DNA of 64,000 nucleotides from Erythrobacter ramosus (lineage in GTDB: Bacteria > Pseudomonadota > Alphaproteobacteria > Sphingomonadales > Sphingomonadaceae). Below the pieces are notes generated by a model. It saw nothing but the letters and a program-made list of their open reading frames with translations. It was not told where the DNA came from and ran no database searches. Of this stretch, positions 8,900 to 18,652 are shown in pieces. The number at the start of each line of letters is the position of its first letter. Position 1 is the stretch's first letter. Both the position numbers and the translations under genes were made by a program. The DNA lies in contig NZ_WTYB01000002.1 of assembly GCF_009828055.1 (NCBI RefSeq), positions 124,001 to 188,000 of the forward strand. The letters run 5' to 3'.

Positions 8900-10008
8900 A
8901 GCGGTGTTCCTGTCGTGCAGACGGCGGCGCGGATTACATCATGGGTAATGCCGACCTGCTGCCAGATTTCGCCAAACGCAGCTTCAGCCTCGGCGCGGTT
9001 CGCTGTCATGATAATCACCATATCGAGATCGGGCAGGATGATGTTGCGCAGCACGACGCCCCCGATGAAGCCGCGCCGCTCGACAATGCGAACAGGCGTA
9101 TCGCCGCAGTCCTTGAGGGGCGAGCTAAACGACCATTGGCCGAGCGCCGCAAAGCCATACTCGGGTTTGCCGTCCCACATCTGCGCGCGCTGCGCATCGG
9201 GGATCAGCTTGCCGGTCATCAGCGCCCGGTCGAACGCGAAGAGATCGCGGGTCGTGCCATAAAGCGCGCCCGCACCGCCGAAGTTCTCCAGCCGGAATGC
9301 CGTCGACTCAGGCTTGCCCTCCGCAAAGCCTGCCACCGTCGGCTCGGCGCGAGGAAATACACCGACACTGTTTAGGCCGAGCGGCTGGGCGATGCGCTCG
9401 TCAATCAGAGCGGCGTAAGGCTTGCCACTGGTTGCCTCGATCACGGCGGCCATCATGATGAAATCGCAGTCACCGTAGAAGAATTCCGACAGCGGTTCGC
9501 GGGTGGTTGGCCCCTCGCACCATGTCCGCCCGGTTGCGGGGCTATCGAGATCGACCGAGTAGAAGGTCGACCAATCGTCCCGGCCAATGGGGCCTTCCTC
9601 CATGCGCGGCAGACCCGAAACGTGCTGCATCAGCATCCGCGAGGTGATGCGGCTGGCATAAGGCGCCTTGCTGTCGGGCAGATAGCGGATGATCGGCGCG
9701 TCGAGATCGAGGCGGCCTGCGGCAACTTCCTGCATCGCGATGGTGGCGGTGACCTGCTTGCTGACCGAGGCCCAGCGCCACACCTGCCCCAGTTCATGCG
9801 GCGTGTCACCGCCAGGAGCGATGTTGCCGACCGTGCGTTCGAATACGATTGTGTTGCCGCGCGCGATCAGGATCGTGCCGGGGGCCGTCTCAGGATTGAG
9901 CGCCGCAGTGACGCTCGCAGCGTCAATCGCGGGAGGAGCGACAGACTGCGCGGCTGCCGGGAGGGCTCCAAGCATGAGCAGTGCCGCGCATTCAAGGAGC
10001 CTCTTCAT
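8896..10008 (-). CDS. serine hydrolase, beta-lactamase/PBP4* family, exported
   Basis: This 370-residue protein begins with a cleavable signal peptide ([19 protein letters not shown]). The active-site SxxK motif is S81-V-S-K84 in [15 protein letters not shown]. The second motif is FYGDCDF where most relatives have YSN, so Asn is replaced by Asp, and the third motif reads ERRGFIGG instead of HxG or KTG. It should be a periplasmic esterase, peptidase or lactonase of the class C-like beta-lactamase fold; the substrate is unknown. It lies 4 bp after pyrE and overlaps pdxJ. Confidence 0.85.
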   Translation of the reverse strand: MKRLLECAALLMLGALPAAAQSVAPPAIDAASVTAALNPETAPGTILIARGNTIVFERTVGNIAPGGDTPHELGQVWRWASVSKQVTATIAMQEVAAGRLDLDAPIIRYLPDSKAPYASRITSRMLMQHVSGLPRMEEGPIGRDDWSTFYSVDLDSPATGRTWCEGPTTREPLSEFFYGDCDFIMMAAVIEATSGKPYAALIDERIAQPLGLNSVGVFPRAEPTVAGFAEGKPESTAFRLENFGGAGALYGTTRDLFAFDRALMTGKLIPDAQRAQMWDGKPEYGFAALGQWSFSSPLKDCGDTPVRIVERRGFIGGVVLRNIILPDLDMVIIMTANRAEAEAAFGEIWQQVGITHDVIRAAVCTTGTPL

Positions 10009-10012
10009 CTGT

Positions 10013-10594
10013 CTATTCCTTCCGGCTGCCGGGTTTGGTTACCTCTACGCGCGCCAGAGCCTCGGGGATGCTGTCTTCGTCATAGGTTGGGAAATCAATG
10101 GCGAGCAGCGGGTAGAAAGGCACGCCCAGATCGACCGACCCGCAAGACCGGTCGATGATCGCGCATTCGGCAATCACTTCGCCGCCCTCACGCGCAACGG
10201 CAGCGATGGCTTCGCGGCTGGAAAGGCCGGTGGTGACCACGTCCTCTACCATCAGCACTTTTGCGCCCGGGGAAAGCGCAAAGCCGCGCCTCAGGTGGAA
10301 CACGCCTTCTGGCCGTTCGAGGAACACTGCATCCTTGCCCAGCGTCCGGCCCACTTCATGACCGATTATGATCCCGCCCATCGCCGGCGAGACGACAACG
10401 TCAACCTGATCAAGCACTTCGGCAGGAATGCCTGCCACGACGGCTTCGGCCAACCGCGCAGCCCGCGCGGGGTTCATCAGCACCCGGGCGCACTGTAGGT
10501 AATGTCCGCTATGCCGACCGGACGACAGCTTGAAATGCCCTTCAAGCAGAGCGCCCGAGGCTCGGAATTCGGCCAGAACTTCATCTTGCGTCAC
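10013..10594 (-). CDS. pyrE: orotate phosphoribosyltransferase
   Basis: PyrE joins orotate and PRPP to form orotidine 5'-monophosphate in pyrimidine synthesis. The 193-residue protein has FKLSSGRHSGHYLQCA at the N-terminus and the PRPP-binding loop VLMVEDVVTTGLSSREA. The flexible-loop region VFLERPEGVFHLRRG is also visible. It is the first gene of the long minus-strand operon and diverges from the cytochrome oxidase operon. The other pyrimidine gene in the window, pyrC, is at 26.9 kb. Confidence 0.95.
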   Translation of the reverse strand: MTQDEVLAEFRASGALLEGHFKLSSGRHSGHYLQCARVLMNPARAARLAEAVVAGIPAEVLDQVDVVVSPAMGGIIIGHEVGRTLGKDAVFLERPEGVFHLRRGFALSPGAKVLMVEDVVTTGLSSREAIAAVAREGGEVIAECAIIDRSCGSVDLGVPFYPLLAIDFPTYDEDSIPEALARVEVTKPGSRKE

Positions 10595-10632
10595 GGAGGA
10601 ACCCCTTAGAAAACATGAAAGAAAGCGCCGAC

Positions 10633-10662
10633 TTGCGTTGGCGACATGGAGCCTTGCATAAT
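10633..10662 (+). promoter_or_regulatory. candidate promoter of the cytochrome oxidase operon
   Basis: TTGCGT at 10633-10638 and CATAAT at 10657-10662 are separated by 18 bp, which resembles a sigma-70 promoter with a 5/6 match at -10. Transcription from it would give a leader of about 170 bases before ctaC. The leader contains short dyads, for example CTAAGG...CCTTAG around 10702-10731. This is read from the sequence only. Confidence 0.4.
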
Positions 10663-10838
10663 TTTCTCCCTAGAAGCGCTTGAGGCCCTCGGCAAGCGGG
10701 GCTAAGGGCGAGGATGAAGCTGGCCTTAGGGCTAGCCAAACGCTGTCCGCACCGGGTCTCGAGGGGGCTGAGTGGTGGGCGGTATGGGATCAGATTAGAA
10801 CCACTTGGACACATGTGATGGGTCAAAGGCACACCCGT

Positions 10839-11861
10839 ATGAAAAATGCTATTCTGGCGGCGATCGCTGCCGGGCTCGCGGCGTTCGCGCCGCTGAGCGT
10901 TGCGGCGCAAGTCGCGCCGACGACCACTCCGGTTGAAGCTACGGCCCCGGCGGCTGAAGCTGCGCCTGCCACAGCCGCGCCCGCTGATGCTGCGCCCGCC
11001 GAAGCGGCGGGCACCTACACCCCGATGGCTCCGACCAAGGGCAAGGGGATGCCGACTTCCTACGAGGACGGTGCGCTTAAGAGCATGACCTTCCAGGATC
11101 AGTATTCCGAAAACGGTAAGTACGCCCAGTGGATGCATGACGGCATCCTGATGCCGGTGATTACCGCGATCAGCCTGCTGGTACTCGGCCTGCTGCTGTA
11201 TGTCGTGGTGCGGTTCAACCGCATCCGCAACCCGGTTGCCTCGCGCACCACGCACAACACGGCGATCGAAGTGATCTGGACGATCGTTCCGGTGATCATC
11301 CTGGTTGTGATCGCTGTGCCGTCCATAACGCTGCTGGCCCGCCAGTACGAAACCCCGCCTGCTGACGCCGTCACCATCAAGGCGACCGGTTATCAGTGGT
11401 ATTGGGGCTACACCTATCCCGACCACGGCGAGATCGAAGTGATCTCGAACATGCTCGACGAAGGTGAGGCTGTGCGCCGCGGTGAGCCGGGTCAACTGGC
11501 TGTCGACAACCGCATGGTCGTTCCTGCTGGCGTGCCGCTGCGTATCCAGACCACCGCGAGCGACGTGATTCACGCTTTTGCCGTGCCGTCGCTGTGGTTC
11601 AAGATGGACGCCGTTCCGGGACGCCTCAACGAAAAGCTGCTGACCATCGAGGAGCCGGGCGTGTATTACGGCCAGTGTTCCGAGCTGTGCGGCGCACGCC
11701 ACGCCTACATGCCGATCGCAATCGAAGCGCTTCCCCCAGCTGAATTCGCCGCATGGGTGAAGGCGCAGGGCGGCTCGATGCCGGGCGAAGAAGCGGCGGC
11801 TCCGGCCGCTGCGCCCGCTGTCGATGCTGCTGCCGCCGCCGCTCCGGCTGCGGCGCGCTGA
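10839..11861 (+). CDS. ctaC: cytochrome c oxidase subunit II
   Basis: Subunit II accepts electrons from cytochrome c at its CuA centre. The 340-residue precursor starts at ATG 10839 with signal peptide MKNAILAAIAAGLAAFAP, then an unusual Ala/Pro linker of about 40 residues before the core. Two transmembrane helices (VITAISLLVLGLLLYVVV and WTIVPVIILVVIAVPSI) precede the cupredoxin domain, whose CuA motif is YYGQCSELCGARHAYMP. The protein ends in a second Ala/Pro-rich tail. Earlier in-frame starts at 10680 and 10818 would bury the signal peptide and are rejected. It is the first gene of the aa3 oxidase operon. Confidence 0.95.
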   Translation: MKNAILAAIAAGLAAFAPLSVAAQVAPTTTPVEATAPAAEAAPATAAPADAAPAEAAGTYTPMAPTKGKGMPTSYEDGALKSMTFQDQYSENGKYAQWMHDGILMPVITAISLLVLGLLLYVVVRFNRIRNPVASRTTHNTAIEVIWTIVPVIILVVIAVPSITLLARQYETPPADAVTIKATGYQWYWGYTYPDHGEIEVISNMLDEGEAVRRGEPGQLAVDNRMVVPAGVPLRIQTTASDVIHAFAVPSLWFKMDAVPGRLNEKLLTIEEPGVYYGQCSELCGARHAYMPIAIEALPPAEFAAWVKAQGGSMPGEEAAAPAAAPAVDAAAAAAPAAAR

Positions 11862-11898
11862 GACTGAACAAGAAATAGAAGCAGAAGAGTAGCTGACC

Positions 11899-13617
11899 AT
11901 GGCAACCACCGCAGAAGGCTTCGACGCCCACCACGACCAAGGGCATGGGCATGACGCCCACGACCACGCGGACCACAAGCCGGGCTTTTTTGCCCGGTGG
12001 TTCATGTCGACCAACCACAAGGACATCGGCACGATGTACCTGATCTTCGCGATTATCGCGGGGATCGTGGGCGGTGCGATTTCGGGCATCATGCGGGTCG
12101 AGCTCGCCGAGCCCGAGATTCAGTATCTGCAATGGTGGGCCCAGTTCATGGGCGGCGGCAATGATCTGAACACCGCGCTCCACATGTGGAACGTGTTCAT
12201 CACCGCGCACGGCCTGATCATGGTGTTCTTCATGGTTATGCCCGCGATGATCGGCGGCTTCGGCAACTGGTTCGTACCGCTGATGATCGGCGCGCCGGAC
12301 ATGGCCTTCCCGCGCATGAACAATGTCAGCTTCTGGCTGACGGTCGCTGGTTTCTTCAGCCTGCTGTTCTCGCTGTTCGTCCCCGGTGGCACCGGTCCCG
12401 GCGCGGGCACCGGCTGGACGGTCTATGCCCCGCTGTCGACCAGCGGTTCGGTTGGCCCGGCGGTCGATTTCGCGATCTTCTCGCTCCACCTTGCGGGCGC
12501 AGGCTCTATCCTGGGTGCGACCAACTTCATCACCACTATCTTCAACATGCGCGCGCCGGGCATGACCCTACACAAGATGCCGCTGTTCGTGTGGTCGGTG
12601 CTGGTCACCGCCTTCCTGCTGCTGCTGGCGCTGCCGGTACTGGCGGCTGCCATCACCATGTTGCTGACCGACCGTAACTTCGGCACCACCTTCTTCAATC
12701 CGGCCGGCGGCGGTGATCCGGTGCTCTACCAGCACCTGTTCTGGTTCTTCGGCCACCCTGAAGTCTACATCATGATCCTGCCGGGCTTCGGCATGATCTC
12801 GCAGATCATCGCCACCTTCTCGAAGAAGCCGGTGTTCGGCTACCTTGGCATGGCCTACGCGATGGTTGCGATTGGCGTGGTCGGCTTCATCGTCTGGGCG
12901 CACCACATGTACACCGTGGGCCTCGACGTGAACACGAAGATGTACTTCACCGCGGCCACCATGGTGATCGCAGTGCCGACCGGCGTGAAGATCTTCAGCT
13001 GGATCGCAACGATGTGGGGCGGCAGCCTCAGCTTCAAGTCGCCGATGGTCTGGTCGATGGGCTTCATCTTCCTGTTCACCGTGGGCGGCGTGACCGGCGT
13101 GGTGCTCGCCAATGGCGGGATCGACGACAACCTGCACGACACCTATTACGTGGTCGCTCACTTCCACTACGTGCTGTCGATGGGCGCCGTGTTCTCGATG
13201 TTCGCCGGCTTCTACTACTGGTTCCCGAAGATGAGCGGGCGGATGCACAGCGAGCTCCTTTCGCACCTGCACTTCTGGACGTTCTTCATCGGCGTGAACG
13301 TGATCTTCTTCCCGCAGCACTTCCTCGGGATGCAGGGGATGCCGCGCCGCTATCCGGACTACGCGGAAGCCTTCACCTTCTGGCACCAGGTCAGCACCTA
13401 CGGGTACTACATCATGGCCGGTTCGATGGTGTTCTTCTTCGTCAACATCGCTTATGCGCTGCTGGCGGGCAAGAAGGCGGCTGCCAACCCGTGGGGCGAA
13501 GGTGCGACGACGCTCGAATGGACCCTGCCGAGCCCGCCGCCGTATCACCAGTTCGAAACGCTGCCGGTGATCACCGACGCGCATGACTACCACGATCACC
13601 GTCCGGTGACGGCCTGA
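11899..13617 (+). CDS. ctaD: cytochrome c oxidase subunit I
   Basis: This 572-residue, 12-helix subunit holds heme a, heme a3 and CuB and reduces oxygen while pumping protons. The His-rich N-terminal tail ([18 protein letters not shown]) precedes the core. Heme and CuB ligands are seen in [34 protein letters not shown] (His-Tyr crosslink), WAHHMYTVG and [10 protein letters not shown]. It lies 37 bp after ctaC with GAAGAG as a likely ribosome-binding site. The His-rich tail could bind metal, but this is inference. Confidence 0.97.
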   Translation: MATTAEGFDAHHDQGHGHDAHDHADHKPGFFARWFMSTNHKDIGTMYLIFAIIAGIVGGAISGIMRVELAEPEIQYLQWWAQFMGGGNDLNTALHMWNVFITAHGLIMVFFMVMPAMIGGFGNWFVPLMIGAPDMAFPRMNNVSFWLTVAGFFSLLFSLFVPGGTGPGAGTGWTVYAPLSTSGSVGPAVDFAIFSLHLAGAGSILGATNFITTIFNMRAPGMTLHKMPLFVWSVLVTAFLLLLALPVLAAAITMLLTDRNFGTTFFNPAGGGDPVLYQHLFWFFGHPEVYIMILPGFGMISQIIATFSKKPVFGYLGMAYAMVAIGVVGFIVWAHHMYTVGLDVNTKMYFTAATMVIAVPTGVKIFSWIATMWGGSLSFKSPMVWSMGFIFLFTVGGVTGVVLANGGIDDNLHDTYYVVAHFHYVLSMGAVFSMFAGFYYWFPKMSGRMHSELLSHLHFWTFFIGVNVIFFPQHFLGMQGMPRRYPDYAEAFTFWHQVSTYGYYIMAGSMVFFFVNIAYALLAGKKAAANPWGEGATTLEWTLPSPPPYHQFETLPVITDAHDYHDHRPVTA

Positions 13618-13683
13618 TCGCGGCCAGGTGGCGGGGCTGGTGACAGCCGCGCCGCACTGACCGGACACGAGCACAAGCAGGGG

Positions 13684-13706
13684 GCGCGGCTTTTCAAGGG
13701 CCGCGC
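13684..13706. other. hairpin between ctaD and ctaB
   Basis: GCGCGGC at 13684-13690 pairs with GCCGCGC at 13700-13706 around a 9-base loop TTTTCAAGG. It lies just before the ctaB start and has no following T-run. It could dampen read-through or stabilise the ctaCD part of the message. Confidence 0.5.
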
Positions 13707-13715
13707 TCCTTGCCG

Positions 13716-14657
13716 ATGGAACCCAAGAGTATGGCTACGACCGCACCTCAGACCACCGCAACGCTGCCAACGGAATGGCGTGATTTCTTCACGCTGACCA
13801 AGCCGCGGGTGATGACGCTGGTGATCTTCACCGCGATCTGCGGCGTGCTGGCTGCGCCGGGTTCGATCCATCCGGTGCTCGGCTTTACCGCGATCCTCGC
13901 GATTGCGATGGGAGCAGGCGGCTCAGCCGTGCTCAACATGTGGTGGGAAGCCGACATCGACGCAGGGATGAAGCGCACGATGAACCGTCCGCTCCCCGGC
14001 GGCCGGATGCGGCGCGAGGATGCGCGCGATTTCGGCATTTTCCTGTCGGCGGTCTCGGTCGGGCTGATGGGCGTGGCGATCGGCTGGCTGGCGGCGGCTC
14101 TGCTGTTTGGCGCGATCATCTATTACGCCGTGATCTACACCATGTGGCTGAAGCCGCGCACCCCGCAGAACATCGTCATCGGTGGCGGCGCGGGCGCGTT
14201 TCCGCCGCTGATCGGCTGGGTTGCGGTGACGGGCGACATTACCGCCATGCCGATTCTGCTGTTCGCGATCATCTTCTTCTGGACCCCGCCGCACTTTTGG
14301 GCGCTCGCGCTGTTCGTGCAGTCGGACTACGCCAAGGTCGGCATTCCGATGCTGCCGGTGGTTGCGGGCGAGAAGGTGACGCGCCGCCAGATCATGATCT
14401 ACACCCTGTTGCTGGCCCCCATCGCGATTGCCCCTTGGTATATCGGCGGGACGAGTTGGATCTACGGCTCGGTCGCGGTGGTGCTTTCGGTGCTGTTCGT
14501 GGTGTTGGCGATGCCGGTGTTCACCCGCATGCGTGCCGAGGTTGACGCCATGACGCCCGAGAAGACCCTGTTCAAATATTCGATCGTCTATCTCTTCGTG
14601 CTCTTCGCCGCGCTGGTGGCGGACCGTGTGGCGGCCTATCAGGGGTGGATCGCATGA
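13716..14657 (+). CDS. ctaB: heme o synthase (protoheme IX farnesyltransferase)
   Basis: CtaB farnesylates heme b to heme o, the precursor of heme a for this oxidase. The protein has the UbiA-superfamily motif [20 protein letters not shown], carrying the first Asp-rich site, and repeated hydrophobic helices. The phrase [15 protein letters not shown] is typical of heme o synthases. The ATG at 13716 gives 313 residues. The ATG at 13731 ([11 protein letters not shown]) has GGA ten bases upstream and is also plausible. It overlaps the next small gene by 4 bp. Confidence 0.95.
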   Translation: MEPKSMATTAPQTTATLPTEWRDFFTLTKPRVMTLVIFTAICGVLAAPGSIHPVLGFTAILAIAMGAGGSAVLNMWWEADIDAGMKRTMNRPLPGGRMRREDARDFGIFLSAVSVGLMGVAIGWLAAALLFGAIIYYAVIYTMWLKPRTPQNIVIGGGAGAFPPLIGWVAVTGDITAMPILLFAIIFFWTPPHFWALALFVQSDYAKVGIPMLPVVAGEKVTRRQIMIYTLLLAPIAIAPWYIGGTSWIYGSVAVVLSVLFVVLAMPVFTRMRAEVDAMTPEKTLFKYSIVYLFVLFAALVADRVAAYQGWIA

Positions 14658-14785
14658 CGCCCGAAGAAGAGCGTGAATTCCTGCGCCGCCGCAAAGCCCG
14701 TAACTGGGTTGTCGCCGGTACGCTGATCTTCTTCGTGGTGTTGTTCTACGCCATCACCATCGTGCGCATCGGAGGCCAGACCTGA
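14654..14785 (+). CDS. coxF: CoxF-like small membrane protein
   Basis: This 43-residue frame begins [20 protein letters not shown] and continues into one membrane helix ([20 protein letters not shown]). Its ATG overlaps the ctaB stop (ATGA) and its TGA overlaps the ctaG start (TGATG). The position between ctaB and ctaG, the charged N-terminus and the single helix match the short CoxF-type proteins of alphaproteobacterial aa3 oxidase operons. The role in assembly is inferred from position only. Confidence 0.85.
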   Translation: MTPEEEREFLRRRKARNWVVAGTLIFFVVLFYAITIVRIGGQT

Positions 14786-15384
14786 TGGCCACCCTACCGC
14801 CCATTGCTGACGACGCTGCACGCCGCAATCTGCGGGTCGGGCTGATGGCGTTTGCGGGAGCACTGGCGATGCTGGGACTGGGCTATGCTTCGGTGCCGCT
14901 CTACCGGCTGTTCTGTCAGGTCACCGGCTTCGGCGGGACTACCATGCAGGCGACCGAAAGTGACGCCGCGCGCGCCGCCACGCTGGTGACGGGGCAGAAG
15001 ATTTCGATCCGCTTCGACGCGTCGGTCCCGGCGGACATGCCGTGGACCTTCCACCCCAGCGCGCCGACCGACACCATCACCATCGGTGAGCGTGACATTG
15101 CCACCTATGTCGCCCGCAACCTCGGTTCCACGCCGGTGACCGGCATGGCGACCTTCAACGTCACGCCGGAACAGGCGGGCAAGTATTTCAACAAGATCCA
15201 GTGCTTCTGCTTTACTGAGCAGACATTGCAGCCCGGACAGGAAGTTATGATGCCGGTGCTCTACTATGTCGATCCGGCGATGCTGGACGATCCGAACATG
15301 CAGGGCGTCGAACAAATCACGCTCAGCTACACTTTTCACCGCGCCAAGGACCCGGTAAACCCGGTGTCCACCGGCACAAACTGA
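14785..15384 (+). CDS. ctaG: cytochrome c oxidase assembly protein CtaG/Cox11
   Basis: Cox11/CtaG delivers copper to the CuB site of subunit I. The 199-residue protein has one N-terminal membrane helix (FAGALAMLGLGYASVPLYRLFCQ) and a periplasmic immunoglobulin-like domain. The copper-binding motif is IQCFCFTEQTLQPGQ near residues 138-150. Length and motif are canonical. It is translationally linked to coxF by a 1-base overlap and followed by ctaE after 34 bp. Confidence 0.96.
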   Translation: MATLPPIADDAARRNLRVGLMAFAGALAMLGLGYASVPLYRLFCQVTGFGGTTMQATESDAARAATLVTGQKISIRFDASVPADMPWTFHPSAPTDTITIGERDIATYVARNLGSTPVTGMATFNVTPEQAGKYFNKIQCFCFTEQTLQPGQEVMMPVLYYVDPAMLDDPNMQGVEQITLSYTFHRAKDPVNPVSTGTN

Positions 15385-15418
15385 ACCTTCAAGCACAACC
15401 CAGGGACGGGAACGACCA

Positions 15419-16288
15419 ATGGCTGGCAAGGCAAACCACGATTACCACATTCTTGAACCCGATATCTGGCCGCTGATCGGCTCGGTTTCGGCGCTCACTT
15501 TCACCAGCGGCATGGTGCTGAGCTTCCATCCCGAGCTGTTCGGTGCGGCATCCAGCTTCGTGATGTGGGCGGGCCTGGCGGGCCTGATCGCGACCTTCTT
15601 CATGTGGTTCAAGAACATCGTTGTCGAAGCCCAGCGCGGCGACCATACGCCTGTGGTGCAGCTCCACATGCGTTATGGCATGATCCTGTTCATCGCGTCC
15701 GAAGTGATGTTCTTCGTCGGCTGGTTCTGGAGTTTCTTCGACTTCGCGCTGTTCCCGACCCCGCTGACCTATGACCACACGACCGGTGCGACCACCAGCC
15801 TGTTTGGCGAAGCGGGCGCGATTGCCGCCTTCATCCCTGAAGGCATGGAAGTGCTCGATCCCTTCGCGCTGCCGCTGCTCAACACGCTGATCCTGCTGTG
15901 TTCTGGCACCACGGTCACTTGGGCGCACCACTCGCTGATTCATGGCGACCGCGTGGGCCTGAAGCAGGGCCTGTGGGCGACCATTGCGCTCGGCGTGCTG
16001 TTCAGCTCGATCCAGGCCTACGAATACAGCGCGGCGCCGTTCGGCTTCGGCGGCAACACCTATTCGAGCGCCTTCTACATGGCGACCGGGTTCCACGGTT
16101 TCCACGTGGCGATCGGGACGATCTTCCTCGCTGTGTGCCTCTATCGCGCATACCTTGGTCACTTCACCCCGCGCCAGCACTTCGGCTTCGAAGCGGCGGC
16201 ATGGTACTGGCACTTCGTCGACGTGGTGTGGCTGTTCCTGTTCGTCGCCATCTACGTGTGGGGCGGCTGGGGCGCTGAATACCATTGA
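15419..16288 (+). CDS. ctaE: cytochrome c oxidase subunit III
   Basis: This 289-residue subunit stabilises the proton-pumping core. It starts MAGKANHDYHILEPDIWPL, a standard subunit III opening. It has seven membrane helices, with the conserved FIASEVMFFVGWFWSFF, TVTWAHHSLIHGDR and ATGFHGFHVAIGTIFL, and ends with WHFVDVVWLFLFVAIYVWGG. It is preceded by GGGACGGGAA as a ribosome-binding region. Its last base overlaps the first base of the DUF983 gene. Confidence 0.97.
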   Translation: MAGKANHDYHILEPDIWPLIGSVSALTFTSGMVLSFHPELFGAASSFVMWAGLAGLIATFFMWFKNIVVEAQRGDHTPVVQLHMRYGMILFIASEVMFFVGWFWSFFDFALFPTPLTYDHTTGATTSLFGEAGAIAAFIPEGMEVLDPFALPLLNTLILLCSGTTVTWAHHSLIHGDRVGLKQGLWATIALGVLFSSIQAYEYSAAPFGFGGNTYSSAFYMATGFHGFHVAIGTIFLAVCLYRAYLGHFTPRQHFGFEAAAWYWHFVDVVWLFLFVAIYVWGGWGAEYH

Positions 16289-16662
16289 TGAACGCGGACC
16301 CCGGTCCGACGGAAAAGAAAGGGCAGCCGGGATTGGTCTCGGCTGCCCTTTCCGGTTTGTGCCCCCGTTGCGGCGCCGAGACCCTGTTCGCTGCGCCCGC
16401 CGGGCTGGCTGAGACTTGCGCACATTGCGGGCTCGATATCGTCAGCCTTGAACGCGGCGGACGGTTTGTCGGCGTCGTGACGATGCTGTTGGCGCTGGTG
16501 CTGATCCTTGCCGCGATGGGCGTGGACGAATGGCTGCGGCCGCCGATCTGGGCCTCGCTGGTGTTCTGGGCGCCGGTGACGGTCGGCGCGGTGATCTTTG
16601 GCCTGAGGTTCTACAAGACGATGTGGGTCTACCACCAATACGAAGAGAGCCAGCAGCCATGA
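16288..16662 (+). CDS. DUF983 family membrane protein
   Basis: This 124-residue protein starts at ATG 16288, which shares one base with the ctaE stop. A zinc-ribbon-like N-terminus has CPRCGAETLF and CAHCGLDI, four cysteines in two CxxC pairs. Two membrane helices (VTMLLALVLILAAMGV and IWASLVFWAPVTVGAVIF) follow. DUF983 genes often sit with cytochrome oxidase genes, and the protein is thought to help the oxidase, but its role is not established. Confidence 0.9.
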   Translation: MNADPGPTEKKGQPGLVSAALSGLCPRCGAETLFAAPAGLAETCAHCGLDIVSLERGGRFVGVVTMLLALVLILAAMGVDEWLRPPIWASLVFWAPVTVGAVIFGLRFYKTMWVYHQYEESQQP

Positions 16663-17228
16663 CCCGCCGTATTCCGATATTCTCGACCATCGTCGTGATC
16701 GCGGCTGTCCTGACGATGATCGGGCTCGGCATCTGGCAGCTTGGCCGCAAGACCGAGAAAGAGGCTCTGATCGCGCAGTATCAGGCGGCCTTGCAGGACG
16801 ACACCGTGGTGCCGTGGCCCAGTCCTGCCGATTACGAGCGCGATCTGTTCCGTCGTACGACGATCAATTGCCTTGCCGTGCGCAGCACCGATCCGATTTC
16901 CGGCAAGTCCGCCACTGGCCGCTCGGGCTGGGTGCATATTGCGCGGTGCAGCCATGCGGGCGGGGGTGAGGCTGACGTCACAATGGGCTGGTCGCGCTCG
17001 CCCGAATCCCCGGAATGGAGCGGCGGCCCGGTGACGGGACGCATCGCAAGCTATGGTGATACCATCCGGCTCGTCGCCGAAACGCCGCAGGCCGGGCTTG
17101 AGCCGCTCGCCAAGCCTGATCCGGGCGATCTGCCCAACAACCACTTGGCTTATGCCGGGCAGTGGTTCTTCTTCGCTCTGACCGCACTCGTCATCTACGT
17201 GCTGGCATTGCGGCGGCGCCGAGGCTAG
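16659..17228 (+). CDS. SURF1 family oxidase assembly protein
   Basis: The start at ATG 16659 overlaps the DUF983 stop (ATGA) and gives 189 residues. There are two membrane helices, one at each end (IFSTIVVIAAVLTMIGLGIW and WFFFALTALVIYVLAL), with a periplasmic domain between. The endings LGIWQLGRKTEKEALI and NNHLAYAGQWFFFALTAL are the SURF1 signatures. It supports heme a insertion into subunit I. At 189 residues it is shorter than many SURF1 proteins, and the shortening lies in the periplasmic domain. Confidence 0.9.
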   Translation: MTRRIPIFSTIVVIAAVLTMIGLGIWQLGRKTEKEALIAQYQAALQDDTVVPWPSPADYERDLFRRTTINCLAVRSTDPISGKSATGRSGWVHIARCSHAGGGEADVTMGWSRSPESPEWSGGPVTGRIASYGDTIRLVAETPQAGLEPLAKPDPGDLPNNHLAYAGQWFFFALTALVIYVLALRRRRG

Positions 17229-17239
17229 GCGCTTTCGCC

Positions 17240-18652
17240 ATGCAATACGTCTCGACACGCGGCAGCGCACCGGCGCTCGATTTCGAAGGGGTGACACTGG
17301 CGGGCCTCGCCAGCGACGGGGGGCTTTACGTGCCTGCCGAATGGCCCCGGTTCAGCCAAAGCGAAATCCGCGACATGCGCGGCCTCGCCTATCCCGATCT
17401 GGCCGCACGGATTATGGCGCCATTTGTCACGCCCAGTCTGACCGAGGATGAGCTGCTGGCGCTGTGCCACACGGTCTATGGCGATTTCGGCCATGCCGCC
17501 GTCACGCCGCTGGTGCAGCTTGATCAGCAGCACTGGCTGCTCGAACTGTTCCATGGCCCCACACTCGCCTTCAAGGACGTGGCGCTGCAATTGCTCGGCC
17601 GCCTGTTCGAGACCTTCCTCGAACGCCGGGGCGAGCGTCTCACCATCGTTGGTGCCACCAGCGGGGACACGGGCTCTGCCGCGATCCAAGCGGTGGCCGG
17701 GCTCGAGCGTGTGGAGATTTTCATTCTCCACCCCAGCGGGCGGGTCAGCGACGTGCAGCGCCGCCAGATGACCACGGTGCTGAGCCCCAACGTCCACAAC
17801 CTCGCGATTGATGGCAGCTTTGACGATGCGCAGGCGCATGTGAAGCGGATGTTCAATGATGGGGATGTGACCGCCACGCTCAACCTCGGCGCGGTCAATT
17901 CGATCAACTGGGCGCGGCTGATGGCGCAAGTGGTCTATTATTTCGCCAGCGCGCTGCAACTGGGCGCGCCTGACCGGACGGTGGCTTACTCCGTCCCCAC
18001 CGGCAATTTCGGCGATGTCTTCGCAGGCTATGTCGCGGCGAAGATGGGCCTGCCTATCGAGAAGCTGATCGTTGCCACCAACATCAACGACATCCTCCAC
18101 CGCGCACTGTCCTCCGGCGATTACTCGGCGGGCGGGGTGACGGCCACAATCACGCCGTCGATGGATATTCAGGTGTCCTCGAACTTTGAACGCCTGCTGT
18201 TCGACGCAGGCGGGCGTGATGGCCTCGCAATGGCCGCGCAGATGCACGCCTTCGAAGCGACCAAGGCGATGACGCTCACCAACGCACAGGCACAGGGCGC
18301 GTCGGCGCTGTTCACCAGCGCGCGCGCCGATCAGGTCGAAACCGCCCGCGCGCTGCAATGGGCCTATCGTTCGGCCGGACAGGTGATCGATCCGCACACC
18401 GGCGTCGGCCTTCACTGCGCGCAAGCGGTTGCTGCCAGCGTGCCAGCGGGCGTTCCCATCGTCACCCTTGCCACCGCGCACCCCGCCAAGTTCCCCGACG
18501 CGGTTGAGCGCGCAATCGGCGTGCGCCCCTCGCTGCCTGCACGGGTCGGCGACCTGTTCGGGCGGGAAGAGAGCTTCATCGAGCTGGCCGGCGATTACGC
18601 CACCACCCGCGATCATGTGCTGAGCCATGCGGCCTCGACCAGCGCCGGATAA
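17240..18652 (+). CDS. thrC: threonine synthase
   Basis: ThrC converts O-phosphohomoserine to threonine with pyridoxal phosphate. From ATG 17240 it has 470 residues, starting MQYVSTRGSAPALDFEGVTL. The PLP lysine is in HGPTLAFKDVALQLLG, and VGATSGDTGSAAIQAVAG and YSVPTGNFGDVFAGYVA bind the cofactor phosphate and substrate. Longer upstream starts run back into SURF1 and are rejected. It lies 11 bp after SURF1 and shares one base with the following methyltransferase, so it is probably transcribed from the oxidase operon. Confidence 0.96.
   Translation: MQYVSTRGSAPALDFEGVTLAGLASDGGLYVPAEWPRFSQSEIRDMRGLAYPDLAARIMAPFVTPSLTEDELLALCHTVYGDFGHAAVTPLVQLDQQHWLLELFHGPTLAFKDVALQLLGRLFETFLERRGERLTIVGATSGDTGSAAIQAVAGLERVEIFILHPSGRVSDVQRRQMTTVLSPNVHNLAIDGSFDDAQAHVKRMFNDGDVTATLNLGAVNSINWARLMAQVVYYFASALQLGAPDRTVAYSVPTGNFGDVFAGYVAAKMGLPIEKLIVATNINDILHRALSSGDYSAGGVTATITPSMDIQVSSNFERLLFDAGGRDGLAMAAQMHAFEATKAMTLTNAQAQGASALFTSARADQVETARALQWAYRSAGQVIDPHTGVGLHCAQAVAASVPAGVPIVTLATAHPAKFPDAVERAIGVRPSLPARVGDLFGREESFIELAGDYATTRDHVLSHAASTSAG

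Noticed and set aside
10811..10824. FNR-like site ahead of ctaC (TGTGATGGGTCAA)
   Set aside because: The half-sites are only two bases apart instead of four, so it does not fit the consensus.
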